A stretch of 42,753 nt of DNA from Actinomycetes bacterium (GCA_027491335.1 JAIXWJ010000063.1:1-42753); one strand, 5' to 3'. Positions 1 to 7,751 are shown, counted from the stretch's first letter. Notes: generated by a model from the sequence alone, not told the origin. Numbers and translations: made by a program.

Positions 1-69
1 GAAGTTCGTGAACCACGCTCGACGATCACCGCAACGCGGACAACGGCGCAACGCCGCGCGAAACATCAT
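1..69 (-). CDS. DUF983-like protein, N-terminal fragment
   Basis: Partial gene leaving the window on its left edge. The minus strand reads MMFRAALRRCPRCGDRRAWF and continues to base 1. A CPRCG knuckle close to the N-terminus followed by Trp-Phe is how actinobacterial DUF983 proteins begin; those are small zinc-knuckle membrane proteins of unknown function. It starts 26 bases after the stop of the aminotransferase on the same strand, so it is probably in the same operon. Only 23 codons are visible, so the family call is tentative. Either of two adjacent ATG codons (69 or 66) could be the start. Confidence 0.5.
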   Translation of the reverse strand, partial: MMFRAALRRCPRCGDRRAWFTNF

Positions 70-95
70 GCGCGCCAACGACGGCGCTTCGGGGG

Positions 96-1475
96 TCACT
101 TCGTCAGTTCGTTCACGAAGTCCGCGAACACGTCGGCGTAGCGAAGTGCGTCGGACTCGGTGTGCATGATGGAGATCAACCACTGTTCGTCGAGACCCGG
201 AGGCAACAGAATTCCGCGATTGATTCCGTGGATCCATTGTGCGAACGCCAGATCCATGTCGGTCGCTTTGTAATCGCGGTAGTTGCGAATGGGTTCGGGC
301 GCCCACGTGACGCAACCCTTGGCTCCGAATTGGATCGTGTGCGCGGGTAGACCGGCGTCGTCGATGATGTCGTTGCAAGCATCCACGAGCATCTTGTTGC
401 GACCGATGGTGGCCGCCGTGGCTTGCGGTGTGCACACCTCGGCCAGAACGGCCTTGGCCGCCGCCATGCACAACGGATTGCCGTTGTACGTGCCGAGGTG
501 GATGACCCGACCCATGGTGATCTGATCCATGTATTCGCGCTTGCCGCCGAACGCTCCGAGCGGCAGTCCGCCACCGATGGACTTCGCCAACGCGACCAGG
601 TCGGGGGTGACTCCAAGAGCTCCGGTGGCGCCCGCCCAACCGGCGGTGATGCCGGTCTTCACTTCGTCGAAAATCAAGAGCGTGCCGTGCCGTTCGGTGA
701 TGTCGCGCACGGCCTGCAGATAACCGGGATCGGGCAAGCAAATGCCGATGTTCTCCATGACCGGCTCGACGATGAAGCAGGCCACGTCGTCGTTGCTCAA
801 GGCCCGCTCGAGGGCTTCGGGGTCGTTGTACGGGATCACGATGGTGTCACCGAGGACCGCCTTGGTGACGCCCGCGGTGGCCGGTACCGGCGTCGGATTG
901 TCGGCCGGGCCGGCATCTTCCAACTTCGGCTTCATCGAGATCATCACTTCGTCGTGATGCCCGTGATAGCCGCCTTCGACCTTCACGATCTTGTCGCGAC
1001 CGGTCGCACCACGCGCCACACGAATGGCATCCATGGTGGCCTCGGTGCCCGAGTTGGTGAATCGCCACATGGGCAACCCGTAGCGCTCGCCCAACAACTC
1101 GGCCACGTCGGCGTTCAGCTCGCAGGGCGTCACGAACAGCGTGCCGTTGGCCAGTTGTTCGTCCACCGCGCGGCGAACGGTCGGGTTGATGTGCCCGCTG
1201 AACAGTGCGCCGAAACCCATGTCGTAGTCGATGTACTCGTTGTCATCAACGTCCCACATGTAGGCCGCGTCGGCCCGCTTCACCACGATCGGGTGCGGGT
1301 CGTAAGCCTGGAAACTCGAGGGAACCCCGAGTGGCAGGACTTTGCGGGCGCGTTCGTTCGCGCGACGGGAGCCGGCGGTTCGCTCGGAGTAGAGAGCGAT
1401 CTCACGGGCTGTGATTTGCTTGGCCCGTTCGCCGAGGCGTCGGGTTGCGCTGACTGAAGATTCCGTGGTCGACAC
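96..1475 (-). CDS. Class III aminotransferase, glutamate-1-semialdehyde 2,1-aminomutase-like
   Basis: PLP-dependent fold-type I aminotransferase of the HemL family (COG0001), 459 residues. Visible hallmarks are NSGTEATMDAIRVARGATGR for the phosphate site, GGYHGHHDE, LIFDEV with the PLP-ring Asp (about residue 270) and the Schiff-base lysine in ALAKSIGGGLPLGAFGG (about residue 298). HemL turns glutamate-1-semialdehyde into 5-aminolevulinate for haem. This protein has an N-terminal extension of about 45 residues compared with HemL and no other haem gene is nearby, so it may be a HemL-like aminotransferase acting on another substrate. The GTG at 1475 was chosen because an AAGGGG ribosome-binding site lies 9 bases upstream; the open frame continues upstream to 1505. 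A DUF983-like gene follows downstream. Confidence 0.85.
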   Translation of the reverse strand: MSTTESSVSATRRLGERAKQITAREIALYSERTAGSRRANERARKVLPLGVPSSFQAYDPHPIVVKRADAAYMWDVDDNEYIDYDMGFGALFSGHINPTVRRAVDEQLANGTLFVTPCELNADVAELLGERYGLPMWRFTNSGTEATMDAIRVARGATGRDKIVKVEGGYHGHHDEVMISMKPKLEDAGPADNPTPVPATAGVTKAVLGDTIVIPYNDPEALERALSNDDVACFIVEPVMENIGICLPDPGYLQAVRDITERHGTLLIFDEVKTGITAGWAGATGALGVTPDLVALAKSIGGGLPLGAFGGKREYMDQITMGRVIHLGTYNGNPLCMAAAKAVLAEVCTPQATAATIGRNKMLVDACNDIIDDAGLPAHTIQFGAKGCVTWAPEPIRNYRDYKATDMDLAFAQWIHGINRGILLPPGLDEQWLISIMHTESDALRYADVFADFVNELTK

Positions 1476-1503
1476 GGTTAAACACCCCTTCAAGGTTGAC
1501 GCC

Positions 1504-1509
1504 ACCCTA
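1504..1509 (-). promoter_or_regulatory. -10 element of the aminotransferase gene
   Basis: TAGGGT on the minus strand fits the actinobacterial TANNNT -10. It would give a leader of about 20 bases that includes the AAGGGG ribosome-binding site. No convincing -35 is seen. Confidence 0.4.
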
Positions 1510-1625
1510 GCAGGGGTCCGACACGGCGCTGAGCGGGAGCCGTCAAATCATGGCGATCAAACATGCCGTCGAACGTCATGAACGGTGCGAATCACCGCCT
1601 GATCTGGCAGAATGGCAGGGCACAT

Positions 1626-1703
1626 GGTGGGCGTAGCTCAGTCGGTTAGAGCGTCAGGTTGTGGCCCTGAAGGCCGGGGGTTCGAATCCCCTCGTTCACC
1701 CCA
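1626..1703 (+). tRNA. tRNA-His (anticodon GTG)
   Basis: Full cloverleaf: acceptor GTGGGCG (1627-1633) pairs with CGTTCAC (1693-1699), the anticodon loop TTGTGGC carries GTG at 1661-1663, and the T-arm is GGGGG-TTCGAAT-CCCCT. The extra G-1 required by histidyl-tRNA synthetase is encoded at 1626 and faces discriminator C at 1700. CCA is encoded at 1701-1703. A weak -10, CAGAAT, lies at 1608-1613. Confidence 0.95.
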
Positions 1704-1773
1704 AGTCATCCAAGTCAAGACAGTCAAGACATACGAAGTCGCACGTCGGAGCCGGATCCGGCCCCGGGAATCC

Positions 1774-1802
1774 TTGGGCGGAACACTTCGGGCATCTACA
1801 CT
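1774..1802 (+). promoter_or_regulatory. Promoter of tRNA-Lys
   Basis: TTGGGC (1774-1779), a 17-base spacer and TACACT (1797-1802) place transcription start near 1809, nine bases before the tRNA-Lys. This suggests the tRNA-Lys is transcribed independently of the upstream tRNA-His. Confidence 0.5.
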
Positions 1803-1817
1803 TGCCCTTCGCGCTAG

Positions 1818-1892
1818 GCACCTCTAGCTCAACGGCAGAGCAGTGGACTCTTAATCCATTGGTTCTGGGTTCGAATCCCAGGGGGTGCACCA
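1818..1892 (+). tRNA. tRNA-Lys (anticodon CTT)
   Basis: Acceptor GCACCTC (1818-1824) pairs with GGGGTGC (1882-1888). The anticodon loop CTCTTAA has CTT at 1850-1852, the T-arm is CTGGG-TTCGAAT-CCCAG, the discriminator is A at 1889 and CCA is encoded at 1890-1892. The next gene begins only 28 bases downstream, so read-through into the oxidoreductase pair is possible. Confidence 0.95.
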
Positions 1893-1920
1893 ATTCTCGT
1901 CGTCGACGGAACGGAGCAAC

Positions 1921-2514
1921 ATGCGAGTGCTCGTGATCCACGCCCACCCCGATTCCGAGTCGTTCAGCCATGCCATCTTGGCCGCCACACTCGACGGACT
2001 TGCGCGCGCCGGCCATGACGCCACCGTCATCGATCTGTACGCCCTCGACTACCCGGGAGGCCTCTCGCGCGACGAATGGCGCGCCTACGAAACCAACTCT
2101 CCGGTGCTCGACCCCCTGGTTGCCGAGCACGTGGCTTTGGTTCGCGCCGCCGACGCATTGGTGTTCGTGTACCCCACGTGGTGGAGTTCGGTGCCCGCCA
2201 TCTTGAAGAGTTGGTTGGAGCGCACGATGGTGATGGGGCTCGCCTTCACTCTCGACGAACGCACTCGCCGTATCCAACCGGGGCTCGGACATCTTCGACA
2301 TCTCGTCGGAATCAGCACGTACGGATCACCTCGTTGGTACGTGAAGTTGATCAACGACAACGGTCGACGAACGATCACCCGCACTCTTCGACTGTCCACT
2401 GGTGGCAAGGCCCGCAACACGTGGTTGCCGCTCTACACGCTCGACGGCCGAACACCCGACAGTCGCCGCGCGTTCCTCGACCGCGTGCGACGCTCGATGG
2501 AGAGGCTGTCGTGA
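1921..2514 (+). CDS. Flavodoxin-fold NAD(P)H oxidoreductase, copy 1
   Basis: Putative quinone/NAD(P)H oxidoreductase of the MdaB/KefF family (COG2249), 197 residues, predicted soluble flavoprotein. The N-terminal MRVLVIHAHPDSESFSHAI is the phosphate-binding region of the flavodoxin-like fold. VFVYPTWWSSVPAILKSWLE is the characteristic central motif (P-x-WW-x-x-P-A-x-LK). The ATG at 1921 was chosen because it begins at the first beta strand and ACGGAG precedes it; the upstream extension would run into the tRNA. It overlaps the next gene at GTGA (2511-2514), and the two proteins are clear paralogues. The physiological acceptor (quinone or another electrophile) is unknown. Confidence 0.82.
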   Translation: MRVLVIHAHPDSESFSHAILAATLDGLARAGHDATVIDLYALDYPGGLSRDEWRAYETNSPVLDPLVAEHVALVRAADALVFVYPTWWSSVPAILKSWLERTMVMGLAFTLDERTRRIQPGLGHLRHLVGISTYGSPRWYVKLINDNGRRTITRTLRLSTGGKARNTWLPLYTLDGRTPDSRRAFLDRVRRSMERLS

Positions 2515-3098
2515 GAGTTCTCGTGGTGCACGCTCATCCGGATCCCGACTCCTTCAGTCACGCACTGTTGGAAAGAGTCGTTCGAGGATTGCGATCGGCC
2601 GACCACGAGGTACGGGTGCGCGATCTCTACGCCGAAAGCTTCGATTCACGATTGACGCGCGACGAGAAACGCGACCACCTCTCTCCCCCGAGCACCAAGC
2701 CGCATCTCGCCGAACACTTCGACGAACTTCGTTGGTGCGACACCTTGGTGTTCGTGCACCCCACGTGGTGGGGTGCACAACCGGCCGTTCTCAAAGGCTG
2801 GATCGACCGTGTGTGGGCCTGCGGTGTGGCCTGGGAGCTCCCCGAAGGCGCCAAGCGATTGAAGCCCACGTTGCACAACGTGCGACGCATCGCCACCTTC
2901 ACGACGCACGGTTCACCATGGCGCATCAACGCGTTGCAGGGCGTGCCCGGCAAGCGGATCGTCAATCGATCCTTGCGCCTCATCTGTCATCCGATGTGTC
3001 GCACCCGGTGGGTAGCGCTCTACCGGCTGGACTCCAGCGATCCGGAACGGCGCGAGCGATTCCTTCGACACGCCGAGCGCGTGGCTTCGCGCCTCTAA
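2511..3098 (+). CDS. Flavodoxin-fold NAD(P)H oxidoreductase, copy 2
   Basis: A second MdaB/KefF-type protein of 195 residues, translationally coupled to copy 1 by a GTGA overlap (GTG at 2511, previous stop at 2512-2514). It starts VRVLVVHAHPDPDSFSHALL and repeats the core motif as VFVHPTWWGAQPAVLKGWID, so the pair arose by tandem duplication. These enzymes act as dimers, so a heterodimer is possible, but that is inference. The 3' end overlaps the convergent psuG stop by four bases (3095-3098) and no terminator is visible there. Confidence 0.82.
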   Translation: MRVLVVHAHPDPDSFSHALLERVVRGLRSADHEVRVRDLYAESFDSRLTRDEKRDHLSPPSTKPHLAEHFDELRWCDTLVFVHPTWWGAQPAVLKGWIDRVWACGVAWELPEGAKRLKPTLHNVRRIATFTTHGSPWRINALQGVPGKRIVNRSLRLICHPMCRTRWVALYRLDSSDPERRERFLRHAERVASRL

Positions 3099-4003
3099 CG
3101 AAGGCTGGACAGTGCCACGGCCACCTCGGCGGCGACGCGCGCGTTGTTCTCGGCCAGTGCCAAATTGGCCGGCACACTACGACCCTCGGTGACTTCGCCG
3201 ATGCGACCCAACACGAACGGCGTCACCGCGGCGCCTCGAATACCCGCGGCTTCGCAGTCACGCAAGGCGTTCTCGAGGACCGCGTCGAGTTGGGCCGCGT
3301 CGAGCTCGGATTCCTGTGGGATGGGCACGGTCAACAGCAAACCCGACGCGTCCCGCGAACGATTCCGATGGACCGCGGCCACCTCGGCGGCCGATTCCAC
3401 GCGGTGCGGAATCGGCAGACCCGACGAACGCGTGTAGAAGGCCGGAAACCAATCGTGCCGCCAACCGAGAACCGGAACACCCGCGGTCTCGAAGTACTCC
3501 AGCGTTCGTGGCAGATCGAGGAACGCCTTGGCCCCGGCCGAAACGGTGATCACCGGATGGGACGCGATGGCGTCGAGATCGGCCGACACGTCGCCGGACA
3601 CCTCGACTCCGCGATGAACTCCCCCGATACCACCGGTGGCGAACACGCTCACTCCCCCGGCCGCGGCGATGGCCACGGCCGCCGACACCGTGGTCGCACC
3701 GAAGTCCCATCGCTGAGCCACGGCGACGGGAACATCGCGTTCGGCCACCTTGCGAGCCGCCGCGAGGATTCGCGGGTGCTCGGACTCGTCGATACCGAGA
3801 CGCACCTCACCGTCGAGGACCGCGGTCACCGCCGGGACACAGTTCGCCGCGCGAATCACGTCGAGACATTGGCGCAACGCATCGGCGTTGGCCGGCGAGG
3901 GCAATCCGAGGTGCGAGAAGATCGTCGATTCGAGGGCCACCACGGGGCGCCCGGACGCCAACGCGGATGCGACCTCGTCGGAGTGAACGACATGAAGGCT
4001 CAT
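3095..4003 (-). CDS. psuG: Pseudouridine-5'-phosphate glycosidase
   Basis: PsuG (YeiN family), 302 residues, close to the usual length. The enzyme reversibly splits pseudouridine 5'-phosphate into uracil and ribose 5-phosphate. The sequence keeps VALESTI with the catalytic Glu (residue 25), the metal-ligand Asp in VSADLDAI (residue 142) and the Schiff-base Lys in VSAGAKAFLDLPRTLEYFET (residue 159). Its ATG overlaps the rlmD stop at ATGA (4000-4003), so the two genes form a translationally coupled operon. The partner kinase PsuK is not in the window. Confidence 0.93.
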   Translation of the reverse strand: MSLHVVHSDEVASALASGRPVVALESTIFSHLGLPSPANADALRQCLDVIRAANCVPAVTAVLDGEVRLGIDESEHPRILAAARKVAERDVPVAVAQRWDFGATTVSAAVAIAAAGGVSVFATGGIGGVHRGVEVSGDVSADLDAIASHPVITVSAGAKAFLDLPRTLEYFETAGVPVLGWRHDWFPAFYTRSSGLPIPHRVESAAEVAAVHRNRSRDASGLLLTVPIPQESELDAAQLDAVLENALRDCEAAGIRGAAVTPFVLGRIGEVTEGRSVPANLALAENNARVAAEVAVALSSLR

Positions 4004-5262
4004 AGAGGAACCAGTCTTTCATCCCGCACGAAGCGACTGACCGCTTCGACGTGGTGCGTGTGCGGAAAAAGATCGAGCGCCTCGCAATACTCGAACCGGT
4101 AGCCCGCATCCACCAGCAGTCGCGCGTCGCGTCCGAGCGAAGCCGGATCGCACGACACCAGCACGATGATCGGAGCACCGGTAGCGACCAGTGCGGTGAC
4201 TCCGGCGGCGCGGAGTCCGTCGCGGGCCGGATCCGCCACCACCGCACCACAGGGCTCGGGCACCCACTGCTCCATCGCGGATTCGACCACGCGGGCCCGA
4301 CGTTCACGAAGGTTGTGACGAGCATCAGCGCACGCCGACGGATTCGCCTCGACGACCAGCACCTCGCGATCACCGACGTCGATGGTGGCGGCGAACAATC
4401 CGATGCCCCCGTACGCATCCAGCAACGGGCCCGACCCCCACGACGCGGGCGAGCCGAGCGCCGACGTCACGCGCTCCACCAAGACCTCGGCCGCTCGGGG
4501 CGAGGACTGGAAGAACGACGCCGCCCGAACACGAAGAGCGACGCCCTTCACCACCTCGACGATCGTCGCTTTCGGACCCTCGGCGACCACGGAGCCCGAC
4601 TCGAGACCGGAGAGTCCCGCGGGCTCCGCCCACACCACCACGGCACCGTCGTGATCGCTCACGCGAACGACGGCCTCCTCGGCCGACTCCAGTCGCATGT
4701 CGGCGAACACCGACCCCAAACCGGGATGAGCGATCAGACACCGATCGACGGGCACGACGTCGTGACTGCGTCGCCGACGAAATCCGACGTGGCCGTTGCT
4801 CGCTCGAGCGACACGAATGGTCGTGCGGGCGCCCTCCACGGGCACGGAAACGTCGGGGATTCGCACGTCAGGATCCGCAATGCGCCCCAGTCGAACCAAC
4901 GATTCGCGAACGATGTCACGCTTGATCTCGCGTTGTAGCGACACCGATGCGTGCTGCAAATCGCACCCGCCACAACCCTGTCGCACGAAACCACACGGAG
5001 GATCGACGCGTTCCGGGTTGGCCTCGAGCACCTTGGTCGTCGTTGCTCGGGCATAGTCCCGCGACTGCTTGACGATGCGGGCCTCCACGAGTTCACCGGG
5101 TAGTGCGCCCTCGACGAACACCACGCGACCGTCGTCCAGACGACCGAGGCCATCACCTTCGGCCACCACCTTCTCGATGCGCACCGTCACGTTGCGCCCT
5201 GATGCGACGTTCCCAGCCTCGACGTGCGTCTTGGCCGTCTTTCGCGCTCGCTCCGTCGCCAT
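4000..5262 (-). CDS. rlmD: 23S rRNA (uracil-C5) methyltransferase, RlmD/TrmA family
   Basis: SAM-dependent RNA m5U methyltransferase, 420 residues. An N-terminal TRAM domain (about 20-75) is followed by iron-sulphur cysteines C90, C97 and C100 in CGFVRQGCGGC, with a fourth at about C175 (DRCLIAHP). The C-terminal Rossmann domain has LLDAYGGIGLFA, DPARDG and the catalytic Cys in VLVSCDPASLGRD (about C371). The exact target uridine cannot be told from sequence; the TrmA/RlmC/RlmD subfamilies look alike. The ATG at 5262 was chosen because a TAGCCT -10 sits 7 bases upstream; the frame stays open to 5370 but would run into the divergent rpe gene. Confidence 0.87.
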   Translation of the reverse strand: MATERARKTAKTHVEAGNVASGRNVTVRIEKVVAEGDGLGRLDDGRVVFVEGALPGELVEARIVKQSRDYARATTTKVLEANPERVDPPCGFVRQGCGGCDLQHASVSLQREIKRDIVRESLVRLGRIADPDVRIPDVSVPVEGARTTIRVARASNGHVGFRRRRSHDVVPVDRCLIAHPGLGSVFADMRLESAEEAVVRVSDHDGAVVVWAEPAGLSGLESGSVVAEGPKATIVEVVKGVALRVRAASFFQSSPRAAEVLVERVTSALGSPASWGSGPLLDAYGGIGLFAATIDVGDREVLVVEANPSACADARHNLRERRARVVESAMEQWVPEPCGAVVADPARDGLRAAGVTALVATGAPIIVLVSCDPASLGRDARLLVDAGYRFEYCEALDLFPHTHHVEAVSRFVRDERLVPL

Positions 5263-5269
5263 CGCCCCG

Positions 5270-5275
5270 AGGCTA
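5270..5275 (-). promoter_or_regulatory. -10 element of leaderless rlmD-psuG transcript
   Basis: TAGCCT on the minus strand ends 7 bases before the rlmD ATG, so the transcript should begin at or beside the start codon. Confidence 0.5.
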
Positions 5276-5282
5276 TTGGGGC

Positions 5283-5288
5283 TATCGT
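5283..5288 (+). promoter_or_regulatory. -10 element of leaderless rpe transcript
   Basis: TATCGT ends 6 bases before the rpe GTG at 5295. Only 32 bases separate the rlmD and rpe start codons, so both promoters share this short gap. Confidence 0.5.
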
Positions 5289-5294
5289 GACGGC

Positions 5295-5978
5295 GTGGCC
5301 CTGCCGATCCAGATCGTTCCGTCCGTTCTTCCGTGCGATTTCGCCCGCTTGGGTGCCGAAATCGAGGCACTCGACGCGGCCGGCGTCGACCACTTCCAGT
5401 GGGATGTGATGGACGGCCAATTCGTCCCGAATCTCACCTTCGGGCCCGATGTCATCGCCGCGGCCCGCAAACACACGACGAAGCCGTTCGAGGCTCACCT
5501 GATGGTGCTCACCCCCGACGTGCTGGCGGCCCGCTACGTGGAAGCCGGATGCTCGCGACTCATCGTTCACGCCGAAGCCTGCCCGCATCTCCACCGCACC
5601 CTTGGCAACATCGCTTCGATGGGCGCGAACGCGGCGGTGGCGCTCAACCCGCACACGCCCATCAGCGAGGTGGAGCATGTTCTCGACCTCGTCGACATGG
5701 TGCTCATCATGACGGTGAATCCGGGCTTCGGCGGCCAGTCGTACATCGCCAGCATGGAACCCAAGATCGCCGAGCTTCGGGCGCTGATCGAACGACGTGG
5801 GTTGAGTGATCGCGTGAACATCGAGGTGGACGGAGGCATCGGACCGAGCACCATCGAAGGTGCCGTGGCCGCCGGAGCGAACGTGTTGATCGCCGGCACC
5901 GCGCTGTTCCGTTACAGCGAGGGGCTCGAATTCGCGGTCAGCGACCTGCGTGCCAAGGCCCTCGCCGCGCGCGGCTGA
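5295..5978 (+). CDS. rpe: Ribulose-phosphate 3-epimerase
   Basis: TIM-barrel epimerase that interconverts ribulose 5-phosphate and xylulose 5-phosphate in the pentose phosphate pathway, 227 residues. Family motifs are all present: PSVLPCDFARLG, WDVMDGQFVPN, EAHLMV, VNPGFGGQSYI (phosphate loop) and EVDGGIGPSTI. The GTG at 5295 is preferred because translation then begins VALPIQIVPSVL, as in homologues, and TATCGT lies 6 bases upstream. It is divergent from rlmD-psuG and convergent with the secreted protein gene at 5996. Confidence 0.95.
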   Translation: MALPIQIVPSVLPCDFARLGAEIEALDAAGVDHFQWDVMDGQFVPNLTFGPDVIAAARKHTTKPFEAHLMVLTPDVLAARYVEAGCSRLIVHAEACPHLHRTLGNIASMGANAAVALNPHTPISEVEHVLDLVDMVLIMTVNPGFGGQSYIASMEPKIAELRALIERRGLSDRVNIEVDGGIGPSTIEGAVAAGANVLIAGTALFRYSEGLEFAVSDLRAKALAARG

Positions 5979-5995
5979 CGCTCATCCCACGCTCG

Positions 5996-6745
5996 TCAAC
6001 GTCGAGGTTCGCCATCCCACACTCGACGACCCGAGCGCCAGACGGTCAACACCAGAGCCCGTAACGCGGCCAATCCGAGCAAGCCTCCGAAGACCCACAG
6101 GAACGGCAACAAAATCGCTCGTGCCAGTCGTCCTTTGGCATCGGACAACGGCGCCAAGACCCCGCTCTCCACGGGGCCCCCGTCGATGGTGAGCGTGCGA
6201 ACGGCATCCTCGATCTCGGGACAGTCGACATCGGAATTGTCCATGCCGATGATCTGACTGCCACCGAAGAGCGGTTCGGGGTCGCGCACCTTGGAGTACA
6301 ACGCTCCGGATTCCGCGTCCACGCCAACCGCGACGATGTAGTCGACGCCGAGGGAGAGAAATCGAACGTCCTCCTCGTAGAGAACGTCGACGAGGCCCGT
6401 GGCTTCGTAACCCTCGAGGGTGCCACCGCGCATCTGGTCGATGCGATAGCGGGCCGTACGACGATCGGCCGCCACGATCGTGCCCACGAACGTGGCTCGA
6501 ACCGGTGTGGGCACGACGCAACTGGCCGGAATGGTGTTGGTGGGCGTCGCCACGACGGTGGTGTTGGTGGTTCCGGTGTCACCTCCGGCGGAGCCATCCT
6601 CCACCGGAACCTCGGTGATCGGCGGATCCGTCACGGGCGGAACGACCGCCGACGCGTTCGGAGCCCCCCACGACAAGGCGAGGATCGACGCCCCGACCAG
6701 CGCCGGGAAGAACGTTCCCTTGGTCGCCCGTCTCATCGATCCCAT
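5996..6745 (-). CDS. Secreted, C-terminally membrane-anchored protein of unknown function
   Basis: No family recognised; 249 residues. An N-terminal signal peptide (about residues 1-32, ending PNASA) is followed by a Pro/Thr-rich linker. Then comes an extracytoplasmic domain of about 130 residues (from CVVPTPVRATFVGTIVAAD to SQIIGMDNSDVDCPE) with two Cys that could form a disulphide. A transmembrane helix (FLWVFGGLLGLAALRALVL) and a basic tail close the protein, giving type I topology. The ATG at 6745 is preferred because TAGCGT lies 7 bases upstream; GTG at 6754 would overlap that element. The gene lies downstream of the enoyl-CoA hydratase but has its own promoter. Confidence 0.72.
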   Translation of the reverse strand: MGSMRRATKGTFFPALVGASILALSWGAPNASAVVPPVTDPPITEVPVEDGSAGGDTGTTNTTVVATPTNTIPASCVVPTPVRATFVGTIVAADRRTARYRIDQMRGGTLEGYEATGLVDVLYEEDVRFLSLGVDYIVAVGVDAESGALYSKVRDPEPLFGGSQIIGMDNSDVDCPEIEDAVRTLTIDGGPVESGVLAPLSDAKGRLARAILLPFLWVFGGLLGLAALRALVLTVWRSGRRVWDGEPRR

Positions 6746-6752
6746 CGACGAC

Positions 6753-6758
6753 ACGCTA
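6753..6758 (-). promoter_or_regulatory. -10 element deciding the start of the secreted protein
   Basis: TAGCGT on the minus strand, 7 bases before ATG 6745. It overlaps the alternative GTG at 6754 and so argues against that start. Confidence 0.45.
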
Positions 6759-6790
6759 GTGAATCGACCCCGCAGGAAGGGGTCGGTCGA

Positions 6791-7615
6791 TCAACGACCC
6801 TTGAAGATGGGAACGCGCTTTTGGATCCAGGCCGTGATCGCTTCGGCGGTGTCCTTGGTGCTGAAGTTCACCGACTGCGCGATGCCCTCGTCGTCGAGCG
6901 CCTCTTCCATGGTCACTTGCATCGCGTTGTTGAGCATGCGCTTCGACTGAGCCAACGCGATGGGGGGCAACGCCAGCAATCGCTCGCACCACTCGGCAAC
7001 GAAAGCATCGAGTTCGGCATCGGGAAGCACCTTGTTCAAGAGACCGAAGCGATCGGCTTCCTCCGCGGTGAGAATGTCGGCGAAGAAGGCCAACTCCTTG
7101 GCCTTGTGCATTCCGATGCGACGCGGAAGGATCCACGATCCACCACCATCCAACGAGAGTCCGCGCTTGGAGAAGATCTCGGAGAAGCGCGCGTTGTCGG
7201 ATGCCGCCACCAGGTCGCAACCGAAGGCGATGTTGCAGCCCACTCCGACGGCCACTCCGCGAACCTTGGCGATGGTCGGCTGCGGCAGGCGGTGGATGGC
7301 CAGAATCGCCGTGGAGACTTCGCGCATCGAGTAGTAGTAGTGCCCGTGTTGGCGGGCCTTGGTCTGACCCTCGCGCGATCCGATGCTCGACAAGTCGGCT
7401 CCACTGCAGAACTCGTTGCCCGCACCGGTGAACACCACAACTCGGTCGTCGCCGTTGTGCTGGATCTCGTTGAGCACCTCGATGAGTTCCACCCACATCA
7501 CACCGTTCACCGAGTTCTTGCTCGTGGGTCGGTTGAAGGTGATCGTGACCACCCCACCGGCGCGTTCGACGATGAGGGTCTCGTAATTCTTGGCGGGATC
7601 GATGGAAGCACTCAC
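6791..7615 (-). CDS. Enoyl-CoA hydratase/isomerase family protein
   Basis: Crotonase-fold enzyme, 274 residues. The oxyanion-hole stretches are FCSGADLSSIG and KVRGVAVGVGCNIAFGCDLV, followed by GLSLDGGGSWILPRRIG and AKELAFFADILTAEEADRFG. Family members hydrate enoyl-CoA esters in beta-oxidation or act as isomerases. The usual acid/base glutamate position reads as GLSLDGGGSW, which has Asp rather than Glu, so the precise reaction is uncertain. The GTG at 7615 was chosen because the protein then begins VSASIDPAKNYETLIVE and TATCGT lies 7 bases upstream; a longer open frame to 7780 would cross the divergent small gene. Confidence 0.87.
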   Translation of the reverse strand: MSASIDPAKNYETLIVERAGGVVTITFNRPTSKNSVNGVMWVELIEVLNEIQHNGDDRVVVFTGAGNEFCSGADLSSIGSREGQTKARQHGHYYYSMREVSTAILAIHRLPQPTIAKVRGVAVGVGCNIAFGCDLVAASDNARFSEIFSKRGLSLDGGGSWILPRRIGMHKAKELAFFADILTAEEADRFGLLNKVLPDAELDAFVAEWCERLLALPPIALAQSKRMLNNAMQVTMEEALDDEGIAQSVNFSTKDTAEAITAWIQKRVPIFKGR

Positions 7616-7622
7616 GACACCG

Positions 7623-7628
7623 ACGATA
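7623..7628 (-). promoter_or_regulatory. -10 element of leaderless enoyl-CoA hydratase gene
   Basis: TATCGT on the minus strand, 7 bases before GTG 7615. It overlaps the plus-strand GATAAT of the divergent small gene, so the two promoters should compete. Confidence 0.5.
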
Positions 7629-7630
7629 AT
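7625..7630 (+). promoter_or_regulatory. -10 element of the small membrane protein gene
   Basis: GATAAT, one base from TATAAT, ends 6 bases before the GTG at 7637, giving a leaderless mRNA. Confidence 0.5.
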
Positions 7631-7636
7631 GAGGAC

Positions 7637-7747
7637 GTGGGATTCAACCCGTATCGGAAATTCCGAGCCCGTCGCGCCGACTACGTCTTCGTCGTGGCCG
7701 CCCTCGCGGCGGCCGTGGCTCTCGTGGCGTGGGCCTTCACCGGCTGA
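7637..7747 (+). CDS. Small single-pass membrane protein, 36 residues
   Basis: Translation begins at GTG 7637 with VGFNPYRKFRARRADYVFVV, continues through an uninterrupted hydrophobic Ala/Val-rich helix and ends at TGA 7745-7747. The basic N-terminus (RKFRARR) before the helix predicts cytoplasmic N-in topology. Support comes from a near-consensus -10 (GATAAT) exactly 6 bases upstream and from the next gene starting only 4 bases after the stop. I have an impression of similar short proteins in related actinobacteria but cannot verify it. Function unknown. Confidence 0.6.
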   Translation: MGFNPYRKFRARRADYVFVVAALAAAVALVAWAFTG

Positions 7748-7751
7748 GTCG

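Noticed and set aside
1704-1817. Short AAGTCAAGACAGTCAAGACA-type direct repeats between the two tRNAs, considered as a CRISPR or attachment site
   Set aside because: Only a few imperfect, unspaced copies occur; there are no cas genes, no spacers and no integrase nearby.
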